From NCBI RefSeq assembly GCF_001956045.1, contig NZ_MRTH01000013.1, positions 152,129-216,128 of the forward strand: 64,000 nt of DNA. The letters are read 5' to 3'. Positions within the stretch are counted from its first letter, which is position 1, and every line of letters starts with the position of its first letter. The position numbers were made by a program, and so were the translations under genes. A model generated the notes under the pieces. It worked only from the letters and a program-made list of their open reading frames with translations, was not told where the DNA came from and made no database searches. The DNA comes from Paenibacillus sp. FSL H7-0331. Its GTDB lineage: Bacteria > Bacillota > Bacilli > Paenibacillales > NBRC-103111. Shown here in pieces: positions 8,705 to 17,708 of the stretch.

Positions 8705-9655
8705 CTACTGTAGCTGCTTATAGAACGCAATAACCTTTTCCTCATATTCCTTCGCAAATTTGGCATGGGACTTGACGTGCTCTTTACCGGTCGTCTGCCA
8801 AATTTGAAAACGGTCCTTATGCTTCGCCCACATCGATTCACTGTTCACATAGGGAACAGATTGGTCCTCTATGCTGTGAATAAACAAGACAGGACGCGGG
8901 TACACATGATCTACGGCGCTCAACGCATCGACTTGATCAGGGTCCATATTCGTCAAACGAGGCAAAATCCCCAAAATAAGCGGTGTATAGGGGAAGCTCG
9001 GCAGGTGCGACCAAACAGGAAGGTTATCTTCCAAATAACGAGTTAGATGATTAAAGGGACTGTCCGCGACGACACCGGCAACATCAGGCTCATCCGCAGC
9101 TGCAAGCAGCGAGGTTGCAGCACCCATTGAAAATCCGTGAAGTGCTATACGTCCGGGATGATGAGTTCGAACCCAGTCGATGGCTCCGAGCACATCCGCC
9201 TTTTCCAGATAACCCACCGTAGTCAAGTTACCGCCAGATTCACCTGAATTGCGAAAATCGAACATCACAACATCAAAGCCAGCGGCGGATAAAGCCTTGG
9301 TCAATTTGATGGCCTCTGCACCGCTCTGCAGCCGGTTTTCTCGATAACCATGGGCCATAATGATTGTCAGCTTGTCCGGTGTTGGCTCCGTAGCAGCCGG
9401 GATGTACCAGCCTTCCAGTGTGACATCCTGAGACCGGCTCGGAAATTGGATAGGTGTATAGGCTAGTCCATAACGGTCTGGGCTATCGGCCAGCGCTTTG
9501 CGTGCCGGATGAGTCAACTGCCAGCCTACATAGGTAGAAACACCGACACTGACCAACAATAGGATGACAACCAACAGGATCAAGGCCAACAGCACGGTTT
9601 TAAAGGGGGTGCGCCGAGGACGGGCTGCTCTTGTAATCATCAAGGTCGGTCGCAT
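8705..9655 (-). CDS. membrane-anchored alpha/beta hydrolase
   Basis: A 316-residue protein with one N-terminal membrane helix (about residues 20-45, LLALILLVVILLLVSVGVS) and an extracytoplasmic hydrolase domain. MAHGYRENR is the oxyanion loop, GFSMGAA the nucleophile elbow, and FIHSIEDQSVP plus the late GKEHVKS supply the Asp and His. It resembles the YqkD/YfhR group of serine hydrolases. The ATG follows AAAGGAA by 8 nt. It lies 25 bp downstream of ecsB, in the slot where Bacillus carries ecsC, so it may share the ecs transcript. The substrate is unknown. Confidence 0.88.
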   Translation of the reverse strand: MRPTLMITRAARPRRTPFKTVLLALILLVVILLLVSVGVSTYVGWQLTHPARKALADSPDRYGLAYTPIQFPSRSQDVTLEGWYIPAATEPTPDKLTIIMAHGYRENRLQSGAEAIKLTKALSAAGFDVVMFDFRNSGESGGNLTTVGYLEKADVLGAIDWVRTHHPGRIALHGFSMGAATSLLAAADEPDVAGVVADSPFNHLTRYLEDNLPVWSHLPSFPYTPLILGILPRLTNMDPDQVDALSAVDHVYPRPVLFIHSIEDQSVPYVNSESMWAKHKDRFQIWQTTGKEHVKSHAKFAKEYEEKVIAFYKQLQ

Positions 9656-9680
9656 GGGAATCGTTCCTTTCTAGAATGGC

Positions 9681-10865
9681 TTATTTAAATCGATGGTAGA
9701 TCATAGAGCCGCAAGCGGCGATAATAAGCATGATTGCTGCCCATAGCGGCGCAGACAGTGTCCAGAATGCAGGTATAATGATCAGCACGAGCATACATAG
9801 ATGCAGGGTCAAGCGGACTACCCGCAGAGATTGCTTCCGCAGATGTGGTGAGAGCGGATATATATGCTGCCATAGATGCTCGCGATAATAACGCAGCAGG
9901 TCGGCAAGTTGAACAGCACTAAAGATGGCTAGAATGGCATACAATACAGCTGCCAATATTTTATTGTCAAAAGCGACCATCAGCAGTATACCAATGACAG
10001 TGAAACGGCAGGTCATGCCGAACAATTCGGAGCGCAGCCAAACGAGCGTAAATAAATATTTATAGGTGGATTTACGTTGAAACGGGATGAAATTTACTAT
10101 TTTATTTAACCAACGTATGTTTCTTGCTTTGCCGCGCAGCTCGGGCACATCGATAAACAGGTTCAGAATCCGATAAATACTCGCCTTATGCCGTAGCTCC
10201 CAATCAATGAGCAAATTCCAATGTACTTTGTACTGCCGTGGAAGCCGAAGAATACCCAGGTAAGCCAGAGAACCAACCGCTAGTATCCCTGCTCCATACC
10301 CAGGCCCCAGCTTGAAAACGGTGTAGGTCAGTCCGGCGCACAGCAGCCAACGCAGCACAATGAATAGGTAACGCGTTCGCTGCTCCAGAAGCTGCTGCTC
10401 TGTCCATTTGCCAAACAGCAGCACCTGTTTAAATACAAGCCAGACGAGCAGTAGCAATAAGAATAACCAGCCGCTTGAAGGCGCAAGCTTATGATACATC
10501 GGCCAGACGATCAACCAGCCAATGGCAGTCAGAATAGACCCAATAATCCGGGCTCTGCGCATTGCCGTTTGCAAATAGATGGCCATCGCTGGCTCCTGCG
10601 GTAGCAGGAACAATGTATCTGCTTGCTGTAAATAGGTACGAATACGGCCGCCGCCAAGCACGAGCATCATACAAACCGTCGCTGTGAGCTGCCAAGGAAA
10701 CTCTGGTGTTACCCACTGCAGGAATTGTCGATACCCGATCATAAAGACAAGAAAGCCGATACCCGCAGCAATGGACAAGCTTTGCAGTGCGTAATGCAAG
10801 TAAGGACGAATTTCTTTGAGGAATTCCGCCTCTCGGCGACGGTATAAGGCTTGGGTATCCATCAT
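9681..10865 (-). CDS. ecsB: ABC transporter permease EcsB
   Basis: About 394 residues with many hydrophobic segments (roughly eight to ten helices), matching the EcsB family. The N-terminus MMDTQALYRRREAEFLKEIRPY is cytosolic; a basic loop YKVHWNLLIDWELRHKASIYR follows the mid-protein helices. The start overlaps the ecsA stop (ATGATG around the TGA), and AAGGGG is 9 nt before the first ATG. In Bacillus subtilis the EcsAB exporter affects secretion, competence and intramembrane proteolysis by RasP; the cargo is uncertain there too. The frame is open further upstream, inside ecsA, but without a start signal. Confidence 0.88.
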   Translation of the reverse strand: MMDTQALYRRREAEFLKEIRPYLHYALQSLSIAAGIGFLVFMIGYRQFLQWVTPEFPWQLTATVCMMLVLGGGRIRTYLQQADTLFLLPQEPAMAIYLQTAMRRARIIGSILTAIGWLIVWPMYHKLAPSSGWLFLLLLLVWLVFKQVLLFGKWTEQQLLEQRTRYLFIVLRWLLCAGLTYTVFKLGPGYGAGILAVGSLAYLGILRLPRQYKVHWNLLIDWELRHKASIYRILNLFIDVPELRGKARNIRWLNKIVNFIPFQRKSTYKYLFTLVWLRSELFGMTCRFTVIGILLMVAFDNKILAAVLYAILAIFSAVQLADLLRYYREHLWQHIYPLSPHLRKQSLRVVRLTLHLCMLVLIIIPAFWTLSAPLWAAIMLIIAACGSMIYHRFK

Positions 10866-11608
10866 CGCGGGTCGCCCCTTGTTACCAGCTCGCAGAATAG
10901 ATCGTCCAAGGACGCAGAGGGCATACCCGCAGCAGCCTGCAGCGCATCTACAGGACCTGAAGCAATCAGCTTGCCTTGATGCAGGACGAGAAATCGGTCG
11001 CAATAACGTTCAATGGTAGCCAGAATATGAGAGCTGATGAGAATCGAGGCACCGCTTTGTTTAACACTGACCAATAGCTCCAGCAGAGATCGCATGCTTA
11101 AGGGATCCAAGCCAAGAAATGGCTCATCAATAATATACAGCTCCGGCTGCACGAGGAATGCGCACAGAATCATGACTTTTTGGCGCATCCCTTTGGACAA
11201 GTGGGAGGATAATCGTTCCTGGTAAGCATCCATCTGAAATTGCTTGAGTAGCACGGCAGCGCGTTCCTCGTAGGAAGCTCTATCCAGTCCATAGGCCATA
11301 GCGGTTAGCTCCATATGTTCCCGAACGTTCAATTCTTCGTATAATAAAGGGCTTTCTGGCACATAGGCAAACGTTTGCCGATACTTTTCCTGGGATGCGG
11401 CCAAGGTCTGTCCATTCAGACGAATCTCCCCTTGATGGGGCATCATAAGTCCGAGGATATGCTTGATGGTCGTGCTTTTTCCTGCTCCGTTCAGCCCGAT
11501 CAAGCCGATCATTTCTCCCGGTTGCACATGAAAGCTGAGGTTATGCAGTACAGGCTGAAGGCGGCTGTAACCGCCGGTAATGCCGTCTACTTCGAGAATC
11601 GGCTGCAT
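10862..11608 (-). CDS. ecsA: ABC transporter ATP-binding protein EcsA
   Basis: A 248-residue ATPase: Walker A GLNGAGKSTT near residue 38, a Q-loop YVPESPLLYEEL, signature LSKGMRQKV, Walker B LYIIDEPFLGLDP and H-loop SSHIL. It pairs with the overlapping EcsB permease to form the Ecs exporter. GGGAGG stands 10 nt before the ATG. No terminator separates it from the upstream lipoprotein gene 120 bp away. Confidence 0.92.
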   Translation of the reverse strand: MQPILEVDGITGGYSRLQPVLHNLSFHVQPGEMIGLIGLNGAGKSTTIKHILGLMMPHQGEIRLNGQTLAASQEKYRQTFAYVPESPLLYEELNVREHMELTAMAYGLDRASYEERAAVLLKQFQMDAYQERLSSHLSKGMRQKVMILCAFLVQPELYIIDEPFLGLDPLSMRSLLELLVSVKQSGASILISSHILATIERYCDRFLVLHQGKLIASGPVDALQAAAGMPSASLDDLFCELVTRGDPR

Positions 11609-11730
11609 GATTATTGGTCCTCCCTTGAAATCCGTATCTACTAAGAGTAGCGGAAATAGCAGCAGATTTCCAGTAAGACCTAAGATACCCGTGTTGTTGA
11701 GTTGATGAGGCTACGAAGGAAGCAGAAGCC

Positions 11731-12138
11731 TTACTTCCCTTTATCCTTGGAAGCGTCTTTAGAAGATTTATTTGTAGAACCCTTCTGTTCCTTCGAAGCA
11801 TCCTTTGAACTGCTTTTCTGTTTTTGGGAGGAATCACTTGTCTGGGAGCTCGATTCTGACTGATCCTTCTGCAGCTTTTTTAGCTGATCCTTGTTGGATT
11901 TGCGCAGCTTTTCGGATTCCTGAAATTCATACTGCTTAATATCCTTGTACATGTTCATTTGTTCCTTGAGTGCAGAGTCGATCGGTTTGCCTGATTGTTG
12001 CTGTCCCTGGGCTTTTTGCTGGTTTCCACTTTGTTGTTCTGCTTTTTTTCCTCCGCAGCCTGTCACTGACATGAATACGGAAACACTGATGAGCGCAGCA
12101 CTAATTGATATCATGAACCGGATAGGTAAAGCCTTCAT
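11731..12138 (-). CDS. small lysine/serine-rich lipoprotein
   Basis: A 135-residue protein with a type II signal peptide. The lipobox VTGC puts the lipidated Cys at residue 28. The mature part is low-complexity: Gln-rich just after the Cys, then a short helical section (KEQMNMYKDIKQYEFQESEK), then a Lys/Ser repeat-like tail. No enzymatic motif is visible. It is probably anchored on the outer face of the membrane. AAAAAGGGG precedes the ATG by about 8 nt; an in-frame upstream start would destroy the signal peptide. The function is unknown. Confidence 0.8.
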   Translation of the reverse strand: MKALPIRFMISISAALISVSVFMSVTGCGGKKAEQQSGNQQKAQGQQQSGKPIDSALKEQMNMYKDIKQYEFQESEKLRKSNKDQLKKLQKDQSESSSQTSDSSQKQKSSSKDASKEQKGSTNKSSKDASKDKGK

Positions 12139-12214
12139 AACCGTCAGCCCCTTTTTTGAGAGAATTAATGATAGGTTGCCCGATACGTCAGCAGAACATG
12201 ACATGAGAAAAAAA

Positions 12215-12243
12215 TTGATTTTTTGTATACATTTGAATACAAT
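12215..12243 (+). promoter_or_regulatory. sigma-A promoter for the yitT operon
   Basis: TTGATT, a 17-bp gap and TACAAT, 37 bp before the first start codon of the operon, within the divergent region with the lipoprotein gene. Confidence 0.6.
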
Positions 12244-12279
12244 ATATATAAAACACTGGAGTTACGGGAGGGTTTAAGC

Positions 12280-12567
12280 ATGGCGGAAACTTATCGTAAA
12301 TCCAAGATTGAGCACTATCTGGAACGACTGCAAGTACGCAAGGAAGCTTTAACAGCACAGCTAGAGATGCAGGGCTTGGAAATATCCAAAGAATTTATCT
12401 GCGGTCAGCTATCGGCTACCGATTTGATTATTCGCGAAATATCGATGGAATTTGGTTTGAATGAAAATCATACTGAAGGAGGCGATGACCATGTCAGCAA
12501 AACTTGTTCCAAGCTCGGATCTTCCAAACCCTCAGCATTCGAGGGCGACAAGGATCCAGGTCGCTAA
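12280..12567 (+). CDS. small protein of unknown function preceding YitT
   Basis: 95 residues, largely helical (KSKIEHYLERLQVRKEALTAQ, then ISKEFICGQLSATDLIIREIS), with a polar tail. The ATG follows GGGAGGG. The last 77 bp overlap the yitT gene in another frame, so expression is probably coupled. I recognise no domain. Its conserved position ahead of yitT suggests a helper or regulator of that membrane protein, but this is inference. Confidence 0.7.
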   Translation: MAETYRKSKIEHYLERLQVRKEALTAQLEMQGLEISKEFICGQLSATDLIIREISMEFGLNENHTEGGDDHVSKTCSKLGSSKPSAFEGDKDPGR

Positions 12568-13390
12568 GCGTTTTATATTCCTCTTGGTCGGGGCAGGCTT
12601 AGTTTCAGTTGGTCTGGAAATTTTTCTTGTCCCGAACAATATTATCGACGGTGGGGTAGTCGGTATATCCATTATTTTGTCCCATTTAACTTCACTTCCC
12701 CTGGGTGTCTTCCTCTTTATTCTTAACCTACCTTTCTTTTTTCTGGGCTACAAGCAAATTGGTAAAACGTTTGCGTTATCGACTCTCATTGGTGTTCTAA
12801 TCATGTCTGTAGGTACCACATTGCTGCATCCGGTGCCGGCTTTTACGATTGACCCGCTTCTGGCGGCTGTTTTCGGAGGTATCATATTAGGTATTGGTGT
12901 CGGGATGGTTATCCGCTATGGAGGTTCACTGGATGGAACGGAAATTGTTGCAATCCTGCTGAATAAAAAATCGCCGTTTTCTGTAGGCGAGATCGTGATG
13001 TTCTTCAATTTGTTCATTCTTGCCAGTGCTGGCTTCGTATTTGGCTGGGATCATGCGATGTATTCATTAATTGCTTATTACATAGCTTTCAAAATGATTG
13101 ATATTACAATCGAAGGCTTCGATGAATCGAAGGCTGTATGGATTATCAGTGACAATTACCGCGATATTGGCGAAGCGATATTGAGTCGTTTGGGACGTGG
13201 AGTTACCTATTTGGATGGAGAAGGCGGCTTCACAGGCGGGGAGAAACGTGTGATCTTTTGTGTCATTACCCGATTGGAGGAAGCCAAGATGAAATCGATC
13301 GTAGAAAACTATGATCCAACAGCTTTCCTGGCTGTAGGCAATATACATGATGTCAAAGGCGGACGCTTTAAGAAAAAAGACATCCACTAA
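12491..13390 (+). CDS. YitT-family membrane protein
   Basis: 299 residues. Five to six membrane helices span about residues 20-190 (including VGLEIFLVPNNIIDGGVVGIS and RYGGSLDGTEIVAILLNKKSP, hallmark YitT segments). A C-terminal cytosolic DUF2179 domain follows (VWIISDNYRDIGEAILSRLGRG, YLDGEGGFTGGEKR). AAGGAGG is 8 nt before the ATG at 12491; another ATG at 12485 is too close to the site. The family's function is not firmly known. Confidence 0.88.
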   Translation: MSAKLVPSSDLPNPQHSRATRIQVAKRFIFLLVGAGLVSVGLEIFLVPNNIIDGGVVGISIILSHLTSLPLGVFLFILNLPFFFLGYKQIGKTFALSTLIGVLIMSVGTTLLHPVPAFTIDPLLAAVFGGIILGIGVGMVIRYGGSLDGTEIVAILLNKKSPFSVGEIVMFFNLFILASAGFVFGWDHAMYSLIAYYIAFKMIDITIEGFDESKAVWIISDNYRDIGEAILSRLGRGVTYLDGEGGFTGGEKRVIFCVITRLEEAKMKSIVENYDPTAFLAVGNIHDVKGGRFKKKDIH

Positions 13391-13414
13391 GCTGTTTATC
13401 GGAGGCACAAGGTT

Positions 13415-14221
13415 ATGCGCAGACTGGAAGGCAAAAGAATTGCTATCACGGGGCCGCGCAAGGCTGCGGAGTTAAGCATTATTGTAGAAAAGATGGGTGG
13501 TATTCCATTGGTTCGTCCGGCTCAAGGGACGGTTGCGGTTGAGGACCATAAAGTCGAGGCGGAAGTAAGGAAGCTGATTGAAGAAGGCGTAGACTGGATC
13601 ATATTGACCACGGGCGTAGGCACGGAGATGCTGTACCAGGCTGCTGAACGAATGGCTCTGGCTGATGCTTTTGTTGAACGTCTTCAACAAACACAGATTG
13701 CGGCCAGAGGCTACAAGACGGTGAAATATTTGAAAACTCTCGGTCTTGTACCCACCGTTCGCGATGATGATGGTACAACCGTTGGTATACTTCGTGTGCT
13801 CCAACCTTATGATATCAAAGATCGGCGGGTGGCGCTGCAGCTTTATGGCGATCATGCGCCGCGACTTGTGGAATGGCTGAGGCAGCAGCAGGCCGAATAT
13901 TATGAAATTCTTCCTTATATTCATGTTCCACCAGATTTGGCTGTACTGGATCAATTGATTTCGGAAATTATTGCAGGCTCCGTGGACGCCGTGACCTTCA
14001 CAAGCACACCACAGGTACGGTTTATGATGGCTTATGCCCGCGAACAGGGGCAGGGTGAAGACTTGTTGACCGCTTTTCGTGAGATTACCGTTGCCGTTGC
14101 GGTAGGCAAGGTGACGGCGGAGGCGCTCCGAGATGAAGGCATGGAACGCGTGATTGCGCCCGTGGAAGAACGGATGGGCAGCATGATGGTAACTTTGGCT
14201 CAATACTACGAGAATGCATAG
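13415..14221 (+). CDS. uroporphyrinogen-III synthase family protein (HemD-like)
   Basis: 268 residues with the two-lobed HemD fold: GKRIAITGPRKAAELS at the N-terminus, DWIILTTGVGTEMLY, RGYKTVKYLKTLG, then DAVTFTSTPQVRFMM and VAVAVGKVTAEALRDEG in the second lobe. HemD closes hydroxymethylbilane into uroporphyrinogen III in the cytosol. The gene is not next to other hem genes, so this may be a stand-alone paralogue rather than the main haem enzyme. GGAGG stands 9 nt before the ATG, 25 bp after yitT, so the two are probably co-transcribed. Confidence 0.8.
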   Translation: MRRLEGKRIAITGPRKAAELSIIVEKMGGIPLVRPAQGTVAVEDHKVEAEVRKLIEEGVDWIILTTGVGTEMLYQAAERMALADAFVERLQQTQIAARGYKTVKYLKTLGLVPTVRDDDGTTVGILRVLQPYDIKDRRVALQLYGDHAPRLVEWLRQQQAEYYEILPYIHVPPDLAVLDQLISEIIAGSVDAVTFTSTPQVRFMMAYAREQGQGEDLLTAFREITVAVAVGKVTAEALRDEGMERVIAPVEERMGSMMVTLAQYYENA

Positions 14222-14237
14222 TATCTGAATGCATAGG

Positions 14238-14288
14238 TTGGTCTACAATAAAGGATATGGTATACTTTTCCTGAAAAGTTACCCTATC
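14238..14288 (+). promoter_or_regulatory. probable promoter overlapped by a dyad, ahead of the ABC exporter
   Basis: TTGGTC, 17 bp, TATACT (14261-14266). A partly paired dyad from about 14252 to 14288 (ggata.tggta ... tacc.tatcc, with tttt/aaaa in the centre) covers the -10. There is no T-run after it, so an operator or leader hairpin is more likely than a terminator. Confidence 0.45.
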
Positions 14289-14309
14289 CTTATTTAAGTT
14301 GGAGGACTC

Positions 14310-15245
14310 ATGGAATCAAATAGTATCGTACAGCTTCGTAATGTGACCAAGCGGATCGGCTCTAAAACAATTATCGATCGCCTGTCATTTGATGTGCACC
14401 CTGGTGAGGTGTTCGGTTTCCTGGGACCTAACGGAGCAGGTAAAACCACAACCATTCGGATGATTGTAGGACTGATGTCGATGACCGAAGGTGAAATACT
14501 TGTTAGCAGCCACAATATCAAGAACCAATTTGAGCAAGCGATGAGGCATGTTGGAGCTATTGTGGAAAATCCCGAATTTTATAAGTTTTTGAGCGGTTAT
14601 CAAAATTTACAGCATTATGCCCGAATGATTCCGGGGATTACCGAGGAACGAATGAACGAAGTGATTGCTCTGGTAAAGCTGGATCATCGGATTCATGATA
14701 AAGTAAAGACGTACTCGCTTGGGATGCGTCAGCGGCTTGGTGTGGCGCAGGCTATATTGCATCGGCCCTCCGTATTAATATTGGACGAGCCTACGAATGG
14801 CCTTGACCCTGAGGGAATCCGCGAGCTGCGTGATTACTTGCGTAAGCTGTCCAGAGAAGAAGGGCTTGCCGTTATCGTATCCAGCCATTTACTCTCTGAG
14901 ATGGAGCTGATGTGTGATCGGGTGGCGATCATTCAGAATGGCAAGCTGCTGGATGTAAGATCCTTCAAGGAGATGCAGGCTGAGACCGGACGCCTTGAGG
15001 TTCAATTCGATGTGGATCATCTTGATGCAGCAGCCAGAGCGGCGGCGGAATTTGTCGGTGAACAGGCTGTTGTGCAGCAAGCTGACGGCGTATTGACTGT
15101 AAGCCTGACCAGTGAACGAGAAGAGATCGCCGAGCTGAATGCCCGGTTGGTTAGCGCAGGCGTGCGCGTGTACGGAATTCGGACGCATAACAAATCGCTA
15201 GAAGATCAATTCCTTGAAATTACGAGGGGGAATCAAATTGTCTAA
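14310..15245 (+). CDS. ABC-2 type exporter, ATP-binding subunit
   Basis: A 311-residue ATPase of the BcrA/antibiotic-exporter type: Walker A GPNGAGKTTT, signature LGMRQRLGVAQ, Walker B VLILDEPTNGLDPEG, H-loop VSSHLL. A C-terminal extension of about 90 residues ends HNKSLEDQFLEIT, as is usual in this group. GGAGG precedes the ATG closely. It forms an operon with the permease that starts inside its last codons. Candidate roles are bacitracin-type resistance or export of an unknown small molecule. Confidence 0.9.
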   Translation: MESNSIVQLRNVTKRIGSKTIIDRLSFDVHPGEVFGFLGPNGAGKTTTIRMIVGLMSMTEGEILVSSHNIKNQFEQAMRHVGAIVENPEFYKFLSGYQNLQHYARMIPGITEERMNEVIALVKLDHRIHDKVKTYSLGMRQRLGVAQAILHRPSVLILDEPTNGLDPEGIRELRDYLRKLSREEGLAVIVSSHLLSEMELMCDRVAIIQNGKLLDVRSFKEMQAETGRLEVQFDVDHLDAAARAAAEFVGEQAVVQQADGVLTVSLTSEREEIAELNARLVSAGVRVYGIRTHNKSLEDQFLEITRGNQIV

Positions 15246-16011
15246 CTTTCTCAGCCTCATCCAAAATGAGCAAATGAAAATATACAGCAGGGCACGTACG
15301 TGGATTATGCTAGCGATATTGGTGTTGGTTGTCGTCTTGTGGGCGGTTATGCTCAAATATGTGGTGGAGTCGGGTCTCAACAGTATGATTTCATTCGTAT
15401 CGATGAGTACAAGTCTGTCGACACTGGTATTCATTTTTACAGTCATTGTTGCTGGTGACAGCGTGGCCTCGGAGTTTACCTGGGGAACCATTAAACTGCT
15501 ATTAATCCGGCCTGCGACAAGATCCAAGGTTTTGGCGTCTAAATATATATCCGTTGTGCTTTTTTTAATCACATTGCTGCTGGTTCTGCTGATCGCATCC
15601 TATTTTGTTGGACTGATATTTTTCGGTCTTGGAGGTATGATACCCGAACAGGACTCGTTCACAGACATATTGAAAACGTATGGCTTCAAAGGTATTGATC
15701 TGCTGATGTCGATTACTTTGGCTTTTATGATTTCAGCTGCTTTTCGCAGCAGTTCGCTTGCTATCGGGTTATCGTTTTTGCTGATGTTCGTGACTTCATC
15801 CGGACTGATTTTTGTTTTGGCACAATTCAAATATACATGGGTCAAATATTTGCTGTTTGCCAACACAGACTTATCTATCTACCATTCAGGCGGGAAGCCG
15901 TTGGTGGAAGGAATGTCGCTTGGTTTTTCAATTTCAATGCTTGTTGCTTATTGGGTTGTGTTCTATGGGGTTTCTTGGCTATTTTTCACCAAGCGTGATA
16001 TTGCCAGCTAA
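15238..16011 (+). CDS. ABC-2 type exporter, permease subunit
   Basis: 257 residues with six predicted membrane helices (for example WIMLAILVLVVVLWAVML near residue 25 and the last at WVVFYGVSWLFF). VAGDSVASEFTWGTIKLLL is the characteristic ABC-2 membrane segment. The start is a TTG at 15238, 7 nt after GAGGGGG and overlapping the ATPase stop by 8 bp. It works with the preceding ATPase. Confidence 0.88.
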   Translation: MSNFLSLIQNEQMKIYSRARTWIMLAILVLVVVLWAVMLKYVVESGLNSMISFVSMSTSLSTLVFIFTVIVAGDSVASEFTWGTIKLLLIRPATRSKVLASKYISVVLFLITLLLVLLIASYFVGLIFFGLGGMIPEQDSFTDILKTYGFKGIDLLMSITLAFMISAAFRSSSLAIGLSFLLMFVTSSGLIFVLAQFKYTWVKYLLFANTDLSIYHSGGKPLVEGMSLGFSISMLVAYWVVFYGVSWLFFTKRDIAS

Positions 16012-16044
16012 CGGATATAGGGTAGAGTCTCAACCTCATACTTC

Positions 16045-16105
16045 AAAAAAACATCAATAGCCGAGCGCGTCAGCGAAATTAATATTCTCGCTGACGCGCT
16101 CGGCT
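16045..16105 (-). terminator. 18-bp perfect stem, terminator for the receiver gene (minus strand)
   Basis: A perfect 18-bp stem (agccgagcgcgtcagcga and its complement) around an 11-nt AT-rich loop at 16059-16105. A T-run follows on the minus strand (the aaaaaa at 16045-16050). It ends the receiver gene and may also stop the convergent exporter operon. Confidence 0.85.
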
Positions 16106-16138
16106 GTATGTATGAAGAAGGACATGCATATATAAGTA

Positions 16139-16513
16139 CTAGAGCGTGTCTCCCAATAGCTCAATAACCCGTTCCTCCAGAAGAAGCGGATCAATGGGCT
16201 TGGACATATAATCCTGTGCACCAAGCTTGATACCGCGTACAACGGTGTCTCGTCGTGCATCACCAGTCAGCAGGAGAATCGGGATAGCTGCCGTTTCCGG
16301 TGTGGATTTTAACTTTGTTAAAGCCTCAAGACCATTCATACCGGGAAGATTTATATCAAGTAGAATAAGATCATAATGAGCAATACGAGAGATCAGCACA
16401 AGAAAATCGTTAGCTGTTGAAAAGGTATCTATATCATATCGATGTTCGAAAATTTGTCTGACTAACAAGCAAAAAGGGGAGCTATCGTCGATGAGAGCAA
16501 TTTGTTTGTTCAT
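16139..16513 (-). CDS. single-domain response regulator
   Basis: A receiver domain alone (about 124 residues): acidic pair DD in IALIDDSSP, phospho-acceptor Asp in LILLDINLPGMNG, LLTGDA and the late YMSKPID with the conserved Lys. There is no output domain, so it acts by protein contact or as a phosphorelay shuttle. AAGGAAG lies 11 nt before the ATG at 16513; an in-frame GTG at 16525 overlaps that site and is unlikely. It is divergent, by only about 41 bp, from an Hpt gene, its probable phosphotransfer partner. Confidence 0.9.
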   Translation of the reverse strand: MNKQIALIDDSSPFCLLVRQIFEHRYDIDTFSTANDFLVLISRIAHYDLILLDINLPGMNGLEALTKLKSTPETAAIPILLLTGDARRDTVVRGIKLGAQDYMSKPIDPLLLEERVIELLGDTL

Positions 16514-16554
16514 GCTTTGGGTCACTTCCTTATTATATGGAGGGATGATTCGAT

Positions 16555-16914
16555 ATGGTTGATATTAGCAGAGAACAACGCATGCAGGCAATTATAGTCA
16601 AAGCACGCAGGATGTTTTTACAGGATGCCTTGGAACGTGAGGCCGTACTTAGAGCAGATATGGTACTGTGGAATCGGCAGCAGTTGTCGAACCAGCAGAT
16701 CGGCGAGCATATGTATCTATATGTTCATACACTCAAAGGGGTCGCTCAGACCGTGGGCTGCGATCAAGTGCATCAGCTCAGTGAAGCGGCCGACTCTTAC
16801 AGTATACTGCATCAGAATGATTGGACGGAAGAGGTAATTCAAGAGCTGCGCCAATACTTGGATCAGCTTCATATCGAGCTGCAGCGCGAGCTTGGTCATG
16901 CGGAGGCTTTATGA
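16555..16914 (+). CDS. histidine phosphotransfer (Hpt) domain protein
   Basis: 119 residues, all helical, with the Hpt motif VHTLKGVAQTVGC; His58 is the expected phosphorylation site. GGAGGG precedes the ATG by 10 nt. It is divergent from the receiver gene and overlaps the amj flippase gene by 4 bp (ATGA). No kinase gene is adjacent, so the phosphate source is elsewhere. Confidence 0.88.
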   Translation: MVDISREQRMQAIIVKARRMFLQDALEREAVLRADMVLWNRQQLSNQQIGEHMYLYVHTLKGVAQTVGCDQVHQLSEAADSYSILHQNDWTEEVIQELRQYLDQLHIELQRELGHAEAL

Positions 16915-17708
16915 TTGAAAAAGTGTTGATCATATCGATCCTGACTTTTATTATTCATGCTGTGGAAACCTTGTCTTATGGCGTACGTCTGGCTGGGGTT
17001 AGAACAGGGAAGCTGGCCGTTGCTCTATCGCTAACCGGGATGATTGTGCTTGTATCGAGAACATCGAATTTGGCCCAAGCCCCCATGATGGGCAAAATCG
17101 TAGATTATGCCAAGCTTCACGCGGAATATTCCTTGGAGGCCCAACTGCATATCTTTATCGCAGCCGCTTCACTCGGCACTTTGTTTGCGATCGTATTTAT
17201 TCCGACAGCGATCAGGCTGTCCGTCAGTCTGATCAGCCGTTTGGAGGAAACGGGTTCGCTCCCGAGGCTGCTTCGCGAATCGGTTTCGATTCGCAAGCTT
17301 AAGGTTGTTCGAAGACATGTGCAAATGCCCAGCTGGGCGATGCTGTCGAGACTGCGAATCGGCGGTGTACCCAAACGGCTGCTTATTCTGAATATGCTGG
17401 TAACTGGAATCTACACGGTTGGCGTTTTGGCAGCACTGTATGCTTCCTTTTTATTACCTGAATACAGCGTGACGGCGTCACAATCGTCCGGCTTGATCAA
17501 TGGGGTTGCCACCATTCTAATGACGATACTGGTCGACCCTCAAGTCGCACTGATGACGGACAGGGCTATGAATGGTAACGAAAGTTTGGCGCAAATTAAT
17601 AAAATGTATGGATTGCTGATGTTTTCGCGTTTTTTTGGTACGGTGCTTGCCCAGGTTTTATTGGTACCTGGCACGTATTTGATAACGGCGGTAGTCCCTT
17701 TTTGGTAA
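16911..17708 (+). CDS. amj: Amj-family lipid II flippase
   Basis: 265 residues, about six membrane helices, matching Amj (YdaH, DUF2837; about 269 residues in Bacillus subtilis). Typical stretches are FIIHAVETLSYGVRLAGVRTG at the N-terminus, VLVSRTSNLAQAPMMGKIVD and the C-terminal NKMYGLLMFSRFFGTVLAQ. In Bacillus, Amj moves the peptidoglycan precursor lipid II across the membrane and can replace MurJ. The ATG overlaps the Hpt stop, with GGAGG 4 nt upstream. The coupling to an Hpt gene is unusual. Confidence 0.88.
   Translation: MIEKVLIISILTFIIHAVETLSYGVRLAGVRTGKLAVALSLTGMIVLVSRTSNLAQAPMMGKIVDYAKLHAEYSLEAQLHIFIAAASLGTLFAIVFIPTAIRLSVSLISRLEETGSLPRLLRESVSIRKLKVVRRHVQMPSWAMLSRLRIGGVPKRLLILNMLVTGIYTVGVLAALYASFLLPEYSVTASQSSGLINGVATILMTILVDPQVALMTDRAMNGNESLAQINKMYGLLMFSRFFGTVLAQVLLVPGTYLITAVVPFW

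Noticed and set aside
13472..14203. 243-codon open frame on the minus strand inside the HemD-like gene
   Set aside because: Antisense shadow of a well-supported coding frame; no start signal.
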